Origin: a virus
IMG/VR virus record: IMGVR_UViG_3300010885_056217
Coordinates: 1-27,611 of that record
DNA length: 27,611 nucleotides
Reading direction: 5' to 3' (one strand)
Program-made: the position numbers and the translations under genes
The notes under the pieces: model-generated
Seen by the model: the letters and a program-made list of their open reading frames with translations, nothing else
What the model was told of the DNA's origin: nothing
Database searches by the model: none
Shown: positions 13,768 to 20,717 of the stretch, piece by piece
How positions within the stretch are numbered: position 1 is the first letter of the stretch
Layout: each line of letters opens with the position of its first letter

Positions 13768-14121
13768 TTACTTTTTGACGCACATTTCGTAATGGGCGCC
13801 GTCTGCGGTGTTATACTTAATCCCCGCCTTCATACAGGCAGCCAAGATCTCTTTGCGGCTGGTGACACCAGCGGACAGGAGGTCGGAAATAATTACCTTG
13901 GCTGCCTGCCAAGGCTTAACGGCGCCTACCACTTTGGCAGCCTTTACCGCCTTGGTAGGGACGGGTTGGCGGTAAGCCATCTCCGCCATCAACTCCGTTA
14001 CGCGTTTTTCTGCGGTCACCCGATCGCGAAACTTCTTAACCGGCTTGACTGAATGCTGGTTATAGAAAGCGACCAGTTGGAGGCCAGTGGACAGGCGAAC
14101 GTTGATAGTTGGTTGGGACAT
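13768..14121 (-). CDS. Probable DNA-binding phage protein, first gene of leftward operon
   Basis: 117 residues. The N-terminal part LVAFYNQHSVKPVKKFRDRVTAEKRV resembles a short motif widespread in phage and bacterial proteins (LV..YN....KPVK.F..R..AE.RV). After an Ala/Lys-rich linker the C-terminal half (VIISDLLSAGVTSRKEILAACMKAGIKYNTADGAHYE) looks like a winged-helix DNA-binding domain. An AGGAG site lies seven bases before the ATG. As the first gene after the divergent promoter region it is a reasonable candidate for an early regulator; this is an inference from position and fold cues. Confidence 0.75.
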   Translation of the reverse strand: MSQPTINVRLSTGLQLVAFYNQHSVKPVKKFRDRVTAEKRVTELMAEMAYRQPVPTKAVKAAKVVGAVKPWQAAKVIISDLLSAGVTSRKEILAACMKAGIKYNTADGAHYEMCVKK

Positions 14122-14164
14122 TTAAGAACTCCTAAGTTTGTGTTGCTGGAGCCCCAATTATGGA

Positions 14165-14192
14165 CTTATACCAGTATAGTCTTTTAGGGCAA
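14165..14192 (-). promoter_or_regulatory. Leftward early promoter candidate, proximal
   Basis: Minus strand TTGCCC (14192-14187), 16-bp spacer, TATAAG (14170-14165) with an extended TGG just before it. The predicted start is near 14158, about 37 bases upstream of the ATG at 14121. The -10 overlaps the palindrome TATACTGGTATA, which could be an operator. Confidence 0.5.
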
Positions 14193-14216
14193 ACCCTACC
14201 TTTTGTTATATAAATT

Positions 14217-14245
14217 TTTATACCAAAGTGGAACCCGATTGGCAG
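14217..14245 (-). promoter_or_regulatory. Leftward early promoter candidate, distal
   Basis: Minus strand CTGCCA (14245-14240; 4 of 6 to consensus), 17-bp spacer, TATAAA (14222-14217) with an extended TGG. It is a second copy of the TGGTATAA element about 52 bp upstream of the proximal one. Both lie in the 213-bp gap between the divergent operons. Confidence 0.4.
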
Positions 14246-14266
14246 AACCTATCTATACTAACTAGG

Positions 14267-14295
14267 TAGGCATCCTGCCCACCCTTACCTACAAT
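14267..14295 (+). promoter_or_regulatory. Rightward promoter candidate for primase-helicase
   Basis: Plus strand TAGGCA (14267-14272; 4 of 6), 17-bp spacer, TACAAT (14290-14295; 5 of 6). The predicted start is near 14302, giving a leader of about 33 bases. An imperfect inverted repeat GTAGGCA/TGCCCAC sits on the -35. The ribosome binding site of the following gene is weak (GAGA-rich). Confidence 0.35.
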
Positions 14296-14334
14296 AGATG
14301 TCTTGGTTTACATAGAGAGAAAGAGACTACTGCA

Positions 14335-16578
14335 ATGCTATCACCCCAACAAATAGACGCCATCCCACTAGCACTAAGAGAGCTTACCCAGTGGGTAGGG
14401 GCGGAGAATAAAATCCCCATCAGCCCCCACACCTACCAGGCGGCATCGGTAACAGATAGCCAGACGTGGGGGACGTTCCAACAGGCGCTAGACGGGCTTT
14501 ACCATGAAAAGTACACCCATATTGGGTTTGTTTTCACAGACAACGACCCGTATGTGTTTATAGACCTAGACGCACCAAAAGAGGACGGCAAGGTAATCCC
14601 CGCCTCTGACCAAAGGTTCATAGACCAGGACAATAAGAGTAAGTCTTGGGTCCAGGCGTTTAACTCCTACACCGAGCGCAGCCAGAGTGGGTTCGGATAC
14701 CACATCATCATAGAGGCCAAGTTGGCCCAGGCGGTAAAGATAAAGGGGGTAGAGATGTACTACTCCAAACGGTACGCCATATTTACAGGACAGGCCATCA
14801 TTCCGGCCCCGATCCAAAATAGGCAGGCTACACTAGACCAGGCAATAAGTTCTTTAAAACTTGCACGCAGGATAGTAGAAACCAATCCCGATGCCAAGTT
14901 TACCCAACCCGTTTTGACAGACGACATGGTGCTTACCAAGTTGTCTAATGCAGCAAATGCGGACTCCGTTAAATTCCTCTGGGAAGGCAAATGGCAGGGA
15001 GACTATCCGTCCCAGTCAGAGGCGGACCATGCCCTCCTCGCCCACCTCTGCTTTTACTCTGGAGACGATGCCCAGGTTGCCAGGCTCTTTAGGCAGTCCC
15101 AACTAGGACAGAGGCCGAAGGCGAATAACGCAAGAGACCCGTATGTGGAGACAAGCATAAGGAACATCCGCAAATCCGCCCCACAGCCCATAGACTTCAC
15201 CAACTTCAAAGTCCCTCCCCCACCTAAGGCGCCTCCCCCAGTGGTTAACAGGGTCTACCCCAGACCACCAGATGTGTTGGGGGAGCTTGCGGATTTTATT
15301 TATGGCGCCTCTATCCATCCGGTAAAGGAAATTGCCTATGCAGGCGCCGTTGCCTGGACAGCGGGGGTGTTGGGCCGGCACTTCAACATCTCCGGAACCG
15401 GGCTTAACCAATACGTCTTAATCCTGGCCGCTACCGGCAGGGGTAAGGAGGGGGCGGCAGATGGGATAGATTTGGTTTACCAAACCCTTAGGACCTCTAT
15501 CCCGGAGGTGGAGACGTTTCGTGGGCCTGCAAACTTTGCCTCCGGCCCTGGACTTATTAGGACGATGGCGGAGAGGGACATTCCATGCGCACTAGCAGTT
15601 GTGGGGGAGTTTGGGCTACGCCTATGCGCTATGGTGGACCCGCGGGCCAATGGGGCAGAAATCACCCTCAAAGCCGCCCTGCTGGACTTCTTTTCAAAGT
15701 CAGGGGAATTTAAAACCCTGTCCCCGACAGCCTATTCCGATAGCACCAAGAACACAAAGTTGCTAGACTCCCCTGCCCTTTCCATTCTTGGCCTATCCAC
15801 ACCAGAGACGTTTTTTAATAAGTTGACAGAGTCGTCCATTACCGACGGTCTTATTCCCCGTTTCCTAACTGTCGTCTATGAAGGTGATAGCCAGGTGTCC
15901 AATAAGAATAGGGTCATGGGGATGCATCCACAACTAGAAACCAAGCTCTTAAAGGCGGTGGAGACGAGCATATACATGAGTAGGAACAACACCTACTGCC
16001 ATGTCCCGATGACAGATGCAGCAACCCGTGTCATGGATGAGTTTGAGCTCCATATAGTTAACCGGATGAATGGGTTTGGGGGAGATGGGGCGGTGGTGGC
16101 GATTCTTAACCGCGCCCATTTAAAGGCGCTTCGCCTTGCCGCCCTTGCCGCCTGCCTATCTAACCCCTCCAAGCCGCAGGTGACAGAGGGGTATGCCAAA
16201 TGGGCGGTGGAGTTTGTGGAAACCGATCTTGCCTTTATGTTCGCAAGGTTTGAGAAGGGTGATGTGGGGGAGGGGGATAGTAAGCAGATGATGGTGTTGC
16301 GCAAGTCCCTTCATTCATTCTTCAACCCTTCCCGTCCCCCAACGAAGAACGAAAGGTGGTTGGAAATGCTGTCCAAAGGCGCCATCCCTCACAGCCTTAT
16401 TTCCCAGAAATTGCTATCAACCTCCTGCTTCGTCAACGACCGCAGGGGTGCAACTGCTGCCCTTAACGCCTGCCTCAAAGAGCTCATGAACATGGGGGAG
16501 GTAAGGGAAATCCCTAGCCAGCAGGTCCAGACAGAATTCAAGACTTCGTCCAAGGCGTATGTCCTGATTGATGGGTAG
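14335..16578 (+). CDS. Primase-polymerase / DUF3987-like helicase fusion
   Basis: 747 residues. The N-terminal third is an archaeo-eukaryotic-type primase (prim-pol): catalytic DLD in VFIDLDAP (D77, D79) and SGFGYH (H123), as in phage proteins whose N-terminus reads ALRELTQWVG. From about 310 a DUF3987-like ATPase region begins (FIYGASIHPVKEIAYAGAVAWTAGVLGR), with the strand LILAATGRGKEG (about 363-374) at the P-loop position. That loop lacks the usual Thr/Ser after GK, so ATP binding is altered or weak. GLSTPETFFNKL and DGLIPRFL are typical DUF3987 stretches. It would prime and possibly unwind for the family B polymerase. It is the first rightward gene, just before a candidate origin. Confidence 0.85.
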   Translation: MLSPQQIDAIPLALRELTQWVGAENKIPISPHTYQAASVTDSQTWGTFQQALDGLYHEKYTHIGFVFTDNDPYVFIDLDAPKEDGKVIPASDQRFIDQDNKSKSWVQAFNSYTERSQSGFGYHIIIEAKLAQAVKIKGVEMYYSKRYAIFTGQAIIPAPIQNRQATLDQAISSLKLARRIVETNPDAKFTQPVLTDDMVLTKLSNAANADSVKFLWEGKWQGDYPSQSEADHALLAHLCFYSGDDAQVARLFRQSQLGQRPKANNARDPYVETSIRNIRKSAPQPIDFTNFKVPPPPKAPPPVVNRVYPRPPDVLGELADFIYGASIHPVKEIAYAGAVAWTAGVLGRHFNISGTGLNQYVLILAATGRGKEGAADGIDLVYQTLRTSIPEVETFRGPANFASGPGLIRTMAERDIPCALAVVGEFGLRLCAMVDPRANGAEITLKAALLDFFSKSGEFKTLSPTAYSDSTKNTKLLDSPALSILGLSTPETFFNKLTESSITDGLIPRFLTVVYEGDSQVSNKNRVMGMHPQLETKLLKAVETSIYMSRNNTYCHVPMTDAATRVMDEFELHIVNRMNGFGGDGAVVAILNRAHLKALRLAALAACLSNPSKPQVTEGYAKWAVEFVETDLAFMFARFEKGDVGEGDSKQMMVLRKSLHSFFNPSRPPTKNERWLEMLSKGAIPHSLISQKLLSTSCFVNDRRGATAALNACLKELMNMGEVREIPSQQVQTEFKTSSKAYVLIDG

Positions 16579-16593
16579 GAGGGGTGTTTATAA

Positions 16594-16612
16594 GATAAAA
16601 CAAAATTTTATC
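16594..16612 (+). repeat. AT-rich hairpin after the primase gene
   Basis: GATAAAA (16594-16600), loop CAAAA, TTTTATC (16606-16612), 7 perfect pairs, starting 16 bases after the primase stop. All stem pairs but two are A-T. It repeats the GATAAAA word used in the larger inverted repeat that follows, so it may be part of the same recognition array or a weak terminator. Confidence 0.5.
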
Positions 16613-16616
16613 CTCG

Positions 16617-16774
16617 CTAAGTCGTTGATTTACAACATTTATCTTTTTATCTTTTTATCTTGGTAAAAGACTAAAACATACAAACAACTACACATGTGCG
16701 TATAATAAATGTAATGAAATGTAATTTAATTATAAAAAGATAAAAAGATAAAAATATAGAAATCAATGACTTAG
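16617..16774. repeat. Large AT-rich inverted repeat with GATAAAAA iterons, candidate replication origin
   Basis: This lies in the 248-bp gene-free gap (16579-16826), much more AT-rich than the rest. The outer arms CTAAGTCGTTGATTT (16617-16631) and its complement at 16760-16774 match 14 of 15. Further in, the left arm has two TTTTTATC units (16641-16661) and the right arm the matching GATAAAAA units (16735-16753). The roughly 70-bp centre holds TATAAT (16701-16706), CACATGTG and two AATGTAAT repeats. Iterons, an AT-rich core, dyad symmetry and the adjacent primase-helicase gene are the usual marks of an origin. A regulatory role for the terminase operon is also possible. Confidence 0.55.
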
Positions 16775-16826
16775 ACCAGATAACGATTCTATAAAAGAAG
16801 ATATTCATTTTTAACAGGAGAAAGCT

Positions 16827-17315
16827 ATGGTACCAGGCGGAAACAGGAACAAGGGGCATGATGGGGAGCGGGAGGTGATTAAGATCTTGGCGCCTCTGGT
16901 GACGGAGGTGATAGGGGAATCGTCTTTGCGCAGGAATTTGAACCAGACGAGGCAGGGCGGGCATGATATTTGTGGACTGGAGCATTTGGCGATAGAGGTT
17001 AAGCGCTGCGAGACCCTAGAGATAGAGAAGTGGTGGAAGCAGACGTTAAGGCAAGCGGAGGAGGCGGGGGGAGCTATTCCGGTGTTGATGTATAGACAGA
17101 ACCGGAAGGCTTGGAATGTGGTTATGATAGGACGGGTGGGCAATATGCTTTGCCGGGTTAGCATAAGCATGGAGACGTTCGGGATGTGGTTAATGGGGGA
17201 TTTGAAAGACAGGGTTATAAGGGGTGAAATCATAGCAAGGCATGGGTTCTTTGAAAAAGAATCAAAAGTGCCTACAATAACGTCTGTAGACGTTATAGAG
17301 GTGGGTTTGAATTGA
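16827..17315 (+). CDS. PD-(D/E)XK nuclease, Holliday-junction-resolvase-like
   Basis: 162 residues. The order KGHDGEREV (E14/E16), GGHDI (D47), AIEVKRCE (E57, K59) and a following KQTLRQAEE helix is the E...D...ExK...Q layout of small PD-(D/E)XK enzymes such as Hjc-type resolvases. The RRNLNQTRQGGHDI stretch before the Asp fits DNA binding. It would resolve recombination intermediates or branched DNA before packaging, in keeping with its place directly before the terminase genes. A GGAG site precedes the ATG by seven bases. Specific substrate is not provable from sequence. Confidence 0.75.
   Translation: MVPGGNRNKGHDGEREVIKILAPLVTEVIGESSLRRNLNQTRQGGHDICGLEHLAIEVKRCETLEIEKWWKQTLRQAEEAGGAIPVLMYRQNRKAWNVVMIGRVGNMLCRVSISMETFGMWLMGDLKDRVIRGEIIARHGFFEKESKVPTITSVDVIEVGLN
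17277..17296. repeat. Perfect inverted repeat at the end of the resolvase-like gene
   Basis: ATAACGTC, loop TGTA, GACGTTAT: 8 perfect pairs with a 4-base loop, inside the last codons of the nuclease gene and 32 bases before the small terminase start. No T-run follows. It may be a protein-binding or packaging-related site, or chance. Confidence 0.35.
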
Positions 17316-17328
17316 AAGGATGGTGTCT

Positions 17329-17814
17329 ATGGCAACAAGAGGTGGGGCGAGGCCAGGAGCGGGCAGAAAGAAGCAGCCTGGATCGGACAAGCCGGCAAGA
17401 GTTCCTACTAAGACGCAGGTCCAGCCGAAGGCGCCTGCACTAAACATGGCGGCTAAGAAGCAGTTGACAGAGAGGTTGATTGACAAAGTGCTGGGCATGA
17501 GCATTACCCCGCTGGAGGTCATGCTTAACACCATGAAGCTTCATTACGACCAAGGCCAGACTGCGCTAGGGGCAAGGGAGACGGCGGAGGACGCCGACAT
17601 GAAAGAGCACTTGCTGAGGCTGGCCAAGGCAGAGCTTAACGCATCCTCCCAGGTTGCAGAGAAAGTAGCACCCTACCTCCACTCCAAGCTCCAAGCGGTA
17701 ACGCTTAAAGGGGACAAAGACAATCCACTGGACTTGGGAGTTAACTTGCGTGGGTTAGACGATAAGGAGCTTGCAACTATGCAGCAACTTATGGCAAAGG
17801 CGGCGGGGCAATGA
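17329..17814 (+). CDS. Probable terminase small subunit
   Basis: 161 residues from the ATG at 17329, chosen because an AAAGGA site lies eight bases upstream; the ATG at 17320 has its site touching it. It begins MATRGGARPGAGRKK, a start very common in phage terminase small subunits, followed by a basic linker, then SITPLEVMLNTMKLHY, a long helical middle and APYLHSKLQAVTLKGD. The TPLE..L and 'AAPY.H.KL' stretches are typical of TerS-like proteins. It lies two genes before the large subunit in the same operon. It would recognise packaging-start DNA. The sequence family is diverse, hence moderate certainty. Confidence 0.75.
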   Translation: MATRGGARPGAGRKKQPGSDKPARVPTKTQVQPKAPALNMAAKKQLTERLIDKVLGMSITPLEVMLNTMKLHYDQGQTALGARETAEDADMKEHLLRLAKAELNASSQVAEKVAPYLHSKLQAVTLKGDKDNPLDLGVNLRGLDDKELATMQQLMAKAAGQ

Positions 17815-18044
17815 GCGATTTTAAAAAGAACCTCTTCTCCCAAGGCCAGACCTTCTTTACCCAAGATGAGTTCAACCGCGCCCTGTCCGATGTGAAGGCT
17901 GAAATCATGGGTATGGCAATCCAGGCGACGCATATAGCAGTGGCAATGGAGAGGGAGGCCTGCGCAAAGATGGCTGACGAATGCGTTAACATCGAAACCT
18001 TGGGCGAACAGATCCGTAACCGCATCCCCTCCCAGCGCCAATGA
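17811..18044 (+). CDS. Small protein between terminase genes, unknown
   Basis: 77 residues, helical: MSDFKKNLFSQGQTFFTQDEF, then AVAMEREACAKMADECVNIETLGEQIRNRI. The 'EREACAK.A.....' helix is a widespread small phage motif without a known role. It overlaps both neighbours by ATGA (17811-17814 and 18041-18044), so it is probably made in fixed ratio with the two terminase subunits. It could be an accessory of the packaging complex; this is inference from position only. Confidence 0.75.
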   Translation: MSDFKKNLFSQGQTFFTQDEFNRALSDVKAEIMGMAIQATHIAVAMEREACAKMADECVNIETLGEQIRNRIPSQRQ

Positions 18045-19612
18045 ACGCACCGCTAAGCCCGGCAGTAATGCTTGACCTCATTGCCAAGGAGCAAGAAAGG
18101 CGGGCGGCAAGCGCTAGCCTTTACGAGTTTGTCAAGCAGTGCTGGCCAGTGGTAGAGCCCGGAACTACTTTTATTCCGTCGTGGCATATCCAGGAGATAT
18201 GTGAGCACTTGGAGGCGGTAAGCGCTGGGGACATCACCCGCCTACTTATCAACATCCCTCCCCGCCATTCCAAGTCGACCATTGTGTCTGTAATCTGGCC
18301 CATGTGGGAGTGGCTGGAGTATCCGCAGCATAAGTACCTGGCGGCGTCCTACTCTAGCACTTTGTCCATCCGGGACAACTTAAAGGCCAGACGGCTCATC
18401 CAGAGCCCGTGGTACCAAGAGAGGTGGGGACACCTCTTTGCCTTTGCCGGAGACCAGAACGCGAAGCAGAGGTTTGAGAACGACAAGACGGGTTACCGGA
18501 TAGCAACCTCTGTCGGTGGAACAGCAACGGGGGAGGGCGGGTCTCGCCTGCTGCTAGATGACCCGCATGGCGCCCAAGACGCCCAGTCGGACGCAATGCG
18601 TGAGTCTGCCCTAGAATGGTTCGACCAGGTGTGGTCTACCCGGCTTAATAACCCGAAGAAAGATGCGATGATTACGGTCATGCAGAGGCTCCATGAGCGG
18701 GACATAAGCGGGCACATCATAGAGGACCTCGGTGGGTGGGAGCATATCTGTATCCCTGCGGAATGGGACGGGAAAGTGCGCAGGACCATGCTCGGCCCTT
18801 ACGATCCCCGTACCAAGAAAGGCGAACTCATCTGTCCCGAACGCTTCGGGGAGAAGGAGATAACAACCCTGAAGCAGTTGTTGGGTATCTACGGAACTGC
18901 GGGCCAGCTCCAGCAAGACCCGACGCCTGCCGAGGGCGGGATACTTAAGGTGGACAACTTTAAGCTCTGGGACGCAACCAACGGCTTGCCGCAGTTCGAG
19001 TACATTGTCCAGTCCTACGACTGCGCCTTTTCAGAGAAGACCAACAACGACCCGACGGCATGTACCGTCTACGCCGTCTTCACCTACAAGGGCGAACGCA
19101 ACGTCATGCTCATAGATGCGTGGGATGAGCATCTAAGTTACCCAGACCTGCGCAAGCGGGCGATTAAGGAGTGGTCGTCCGAGTACGGGGAGAGTAGTAA
19201 GGCCAGCCCTTACGCCCGTCCGCGCAGGCCCGACAGGGTACTTGTGGAGGCCAAGGCGTCCGGGCAATCCCTGCTCCAAGACTTGCGCTTGGCAAAAGTG
19301 CCAGCAGTAGGTTATAATCCTGGAAACGCAGACAAGACCGCCCGTGCCCACCAGGCCGCCCCTACCTTGGAGCTTGGCATCCTCTGGATCCCAGAGTCAA
19401 GCAAAAACAAGGGCCAGCCGGTAAGCTGGGCAGCGTCTTTTCTGAAACAACTTGGCAAGTTTCCTACGGCGGAGCACGATGATTACGTTGATACCTTTAC
19501 CCAAGCTATCATCTACCTCAAGAATGAAGGCTGGTTCAAGCTCCCCGAAGCCAAGGACATGGACAAAGTTGTCCGTCCGAAGCGGGACTTCATTAACCCT
19601 TATGCGGTGTGA
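18041..19612 (+). CDS. terL: Terminase large subunit
   Basis: 523 residues. It is the ATP-driven motor and headful or site-specific nuclease of DNA packaging. The ATPase has LLINIPPRHSKST (Walker A-like, about 68-80), SRLLLDDP (Walker B, D173/D174) and the coupling region around SYSSTLSI. The RNase H-like nuclease has SYDCAF (Asp about 325), VEAKASG (about 399-405) and HDDYVDTFTQA (about 479-489). The RHSKS form of the P-loop (instead of GKT) is usual for one large phage TerL group. Its start overlaps the preceding gene by ATGA. Confidence 0.96.
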   Translation: MNAPLSPAVMLDLIAKEQERRAASASLYEFVKQCWPVVEPGTTFIPSWHIQEICEHLEAVSAGDITRLLINIPPRHSKSTIVSVIWPMWEWLEYPQHKYLAASYSSTLSIRDNLKARRLIQSPWYQERWGHLFAFAGDQNAKQRFENDKTGYRIATSVGGTATGEGGSRLLLDDPHGAQDAQSDAMRESALEWFDQVWSTRLNNPKKDAMITVMQRLHERDISGHIIEDLGGWEHICIPAEWDGKVRRTMLGPYDPRTKKGELICPERFGEKEITTLKQLLGIYGTAGQLQQDPTPAEGGILKVDNFKLWDATNGLPQFEYIVQSYDCAFSEKTNNDPTACTVYAVFTYKGERNVMLIDAWDEHLSYPDLRKRAIKEWSSEYGESSKASPYARPRRPDRVLVEAKASGQSLLQDLRLAKVPAVGYNPGNADKTARAHQAAPTLELGILWIPESSKNKGQPVSWAASFLKQLGKFPTAEHDDYVDTFTQAIIYLKNEGWFKLPEAKDMDKVVRPKRDFINPYAV

Positions 19613-19618
19613 CCTGCT

Positions 19619-19888
19619 ATGAGCATCGAAGCCGTACTTTGGAACGCAGCGCTTACAGTCTTGCTTGCCATTATCGGTTGGGGCATTAGAACCAAGGAAC
19701 GCGAGTTAGACCTACAGCAACAAGAGCTTGCCCGTGTCACCATACTCATCAACCGGACACGGGAAGAAATTGCCAAAGAGTATGTGACCAAGACCGATCT
19801 CCACCAAGACGTCAACCGCATTCTGGACAGAATAGACCGCCTGGATAGCAAACTCGACCTCTTTATCAAGGAGCACCGAAATGCCTAA
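19619..19888 (+). CDS. Membrane-anchored coiled-coil protein, unknown
   Basis: 89 residues. One N-terminal membrane helix (about residues 5-23, AVLWNAALTVLLAIIGWGI) is followed by a charged coiled coil (ERELDLQQQEL, TREEIAKEYVTKTDL) and a C-terminal ILDRIDRLDSKLDLFI helix. Proteins of this form are frequent in tailed phages near terminase or lysis genes. It could be a holin-like or spanin-like factor, but there is only one membrane span and no lipobox. It starts six bases after the terL stop and its stop overlaps the next start by 8 nt. Confidence 0.7.
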   Translation: MSIEAVLWNAALTVLLAIIGWGIRTKERELDLQQQELARVTILINRTREEIAKEYVTKTDLHQDVNRILDRIDRLDSKLDLFIKEHRNA

Positions 19889-20717
19889 CCCCCTGTCCGG
19901 CCTCGGTGCACTCAGGGCCATCCTTGCTCGGGAAGCGCCAGCCCAGGCAGAGTCCATTCTCCAGGCTTTGAATAGAACCGCCCGTACCGGCAACGAAACA
20001 AGTGTAGTAGGCTCTAGCCTTACCTCTAACCCCAACTTTCTAAGCACCCTTACCGAAGGCACAGCTCACTCCGTTATTCCCAATGCGGCAGACAGAAGGC
20101 GGGCGCTCTTTAGTGGGGAGCCCATAGCGGATTTCCATACCCATCCAGAGGCAATACCCTTCTCCGTCCGTCCTAGCCAGGCAGATATTGTAACATGGCG
20201 GAATAGCGTACCCGACCCACTCTTTAGCCGTACGGTATCGTCTTCTCCGGAGATGCGCGTCATGATAGCCACTCCGCCTGTTAAGGGTGATGTAGGTGAG
20301 AGGGCTAAGACGGCGAGCATGTTCTTTGGAACGGACCGCCCGCGGACAGTCTTTAACCCCAACGACTTCAACAACGCCCGTTACGAACTCCAGCGCGGGT
20401 TGTCTAAGGGCAAGTTAGGTGACTACATGTCCGACCCGAATATCCGGGACGCAGTAGAGAACTACGGGGTAGATATGGCGAACATGGTGGGGGAGATGTC
20501 CCCGCTTGCCCTTATGCGCCACTACGACGTTAACCGCGGCCTCGGGCGCTCTGAAATCAACCTCGGCGGGGTATCAGAAGTTCCGGGAGGTTGGTTAACC
20601 GACAATGACTTGTTTGAATTCTTTACCCCCGGAATGCTAGACCTGCTTAAAAGCAAGAAACTTGCCACTGGCGGGTTGGTAGAGCCTGCCAAGAAAGGAT
20701 GTAGCTGTGGACACTAA
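19881..20717 (+). CDS. JAMM/JAB-like metalloprotease-fold protein in the virion module
   Basis: 278 residues. ADFHTHPEAIPFSVRPSQAD (83-102) carries the HxHP...SxxD signature (H86, H88, S99, D102) of JAB/JAMM zinc proteases; E39 in GNETSVVG is a candidate catalytic Glu. The gap from the second His to Ser is 10 rather than the common 7, as in DUF4329-like relatives. The rest is not recognised. It ends with LATGGLVEPAKKGCSCGH, a Gly-Leu-Val element plus a small Cys-rich tail. It lies between terL and the PcfJ-domain protein, where virion-carried or head-processing proteins are encoded. A role in head maturation or an injected effector is inference. Confidence 0.6.
   Translation: MPNPLSGLGALRAILAREAPAQAESILQALNRTARTGNETSVVGSSLTSNPNFLSTLTEGTAHSVIPNAADRRRALFSGEPIADFHTHPEAIPFSVRPSQADIVTWRNSVPDPLFSRTVSSSPEMRVMIATPPVKGDVGERAKTASMFFGTDRPRTVFNPNDFNNARYELQRGLSKGKLGDYMSDPNIRDAVENYGVDMANMVGEMSPLALMRHYDVNRGLGRSEINLGGVSEVPGGWLTDNDLFEFFTPGMLDLLKSKKLATGGLVEPAKKGCSCGH

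Noticed and set aside
16641-16753. CRISPR-like array from the repeated TTTTTATC/GATAAAAA units
   Set aside because: Units are 8 bp, contiguous and in inverted orientation on the two arms, without unique spacers.
16671-17233. Minus-strand frames across the origin candidate and resolvase-like gene
   Set aside because: Hydrophobic Phe/Ile-rich translation comes from AT-rich non-coding DNA and the antisense of a real gene; no ribosome binding site.
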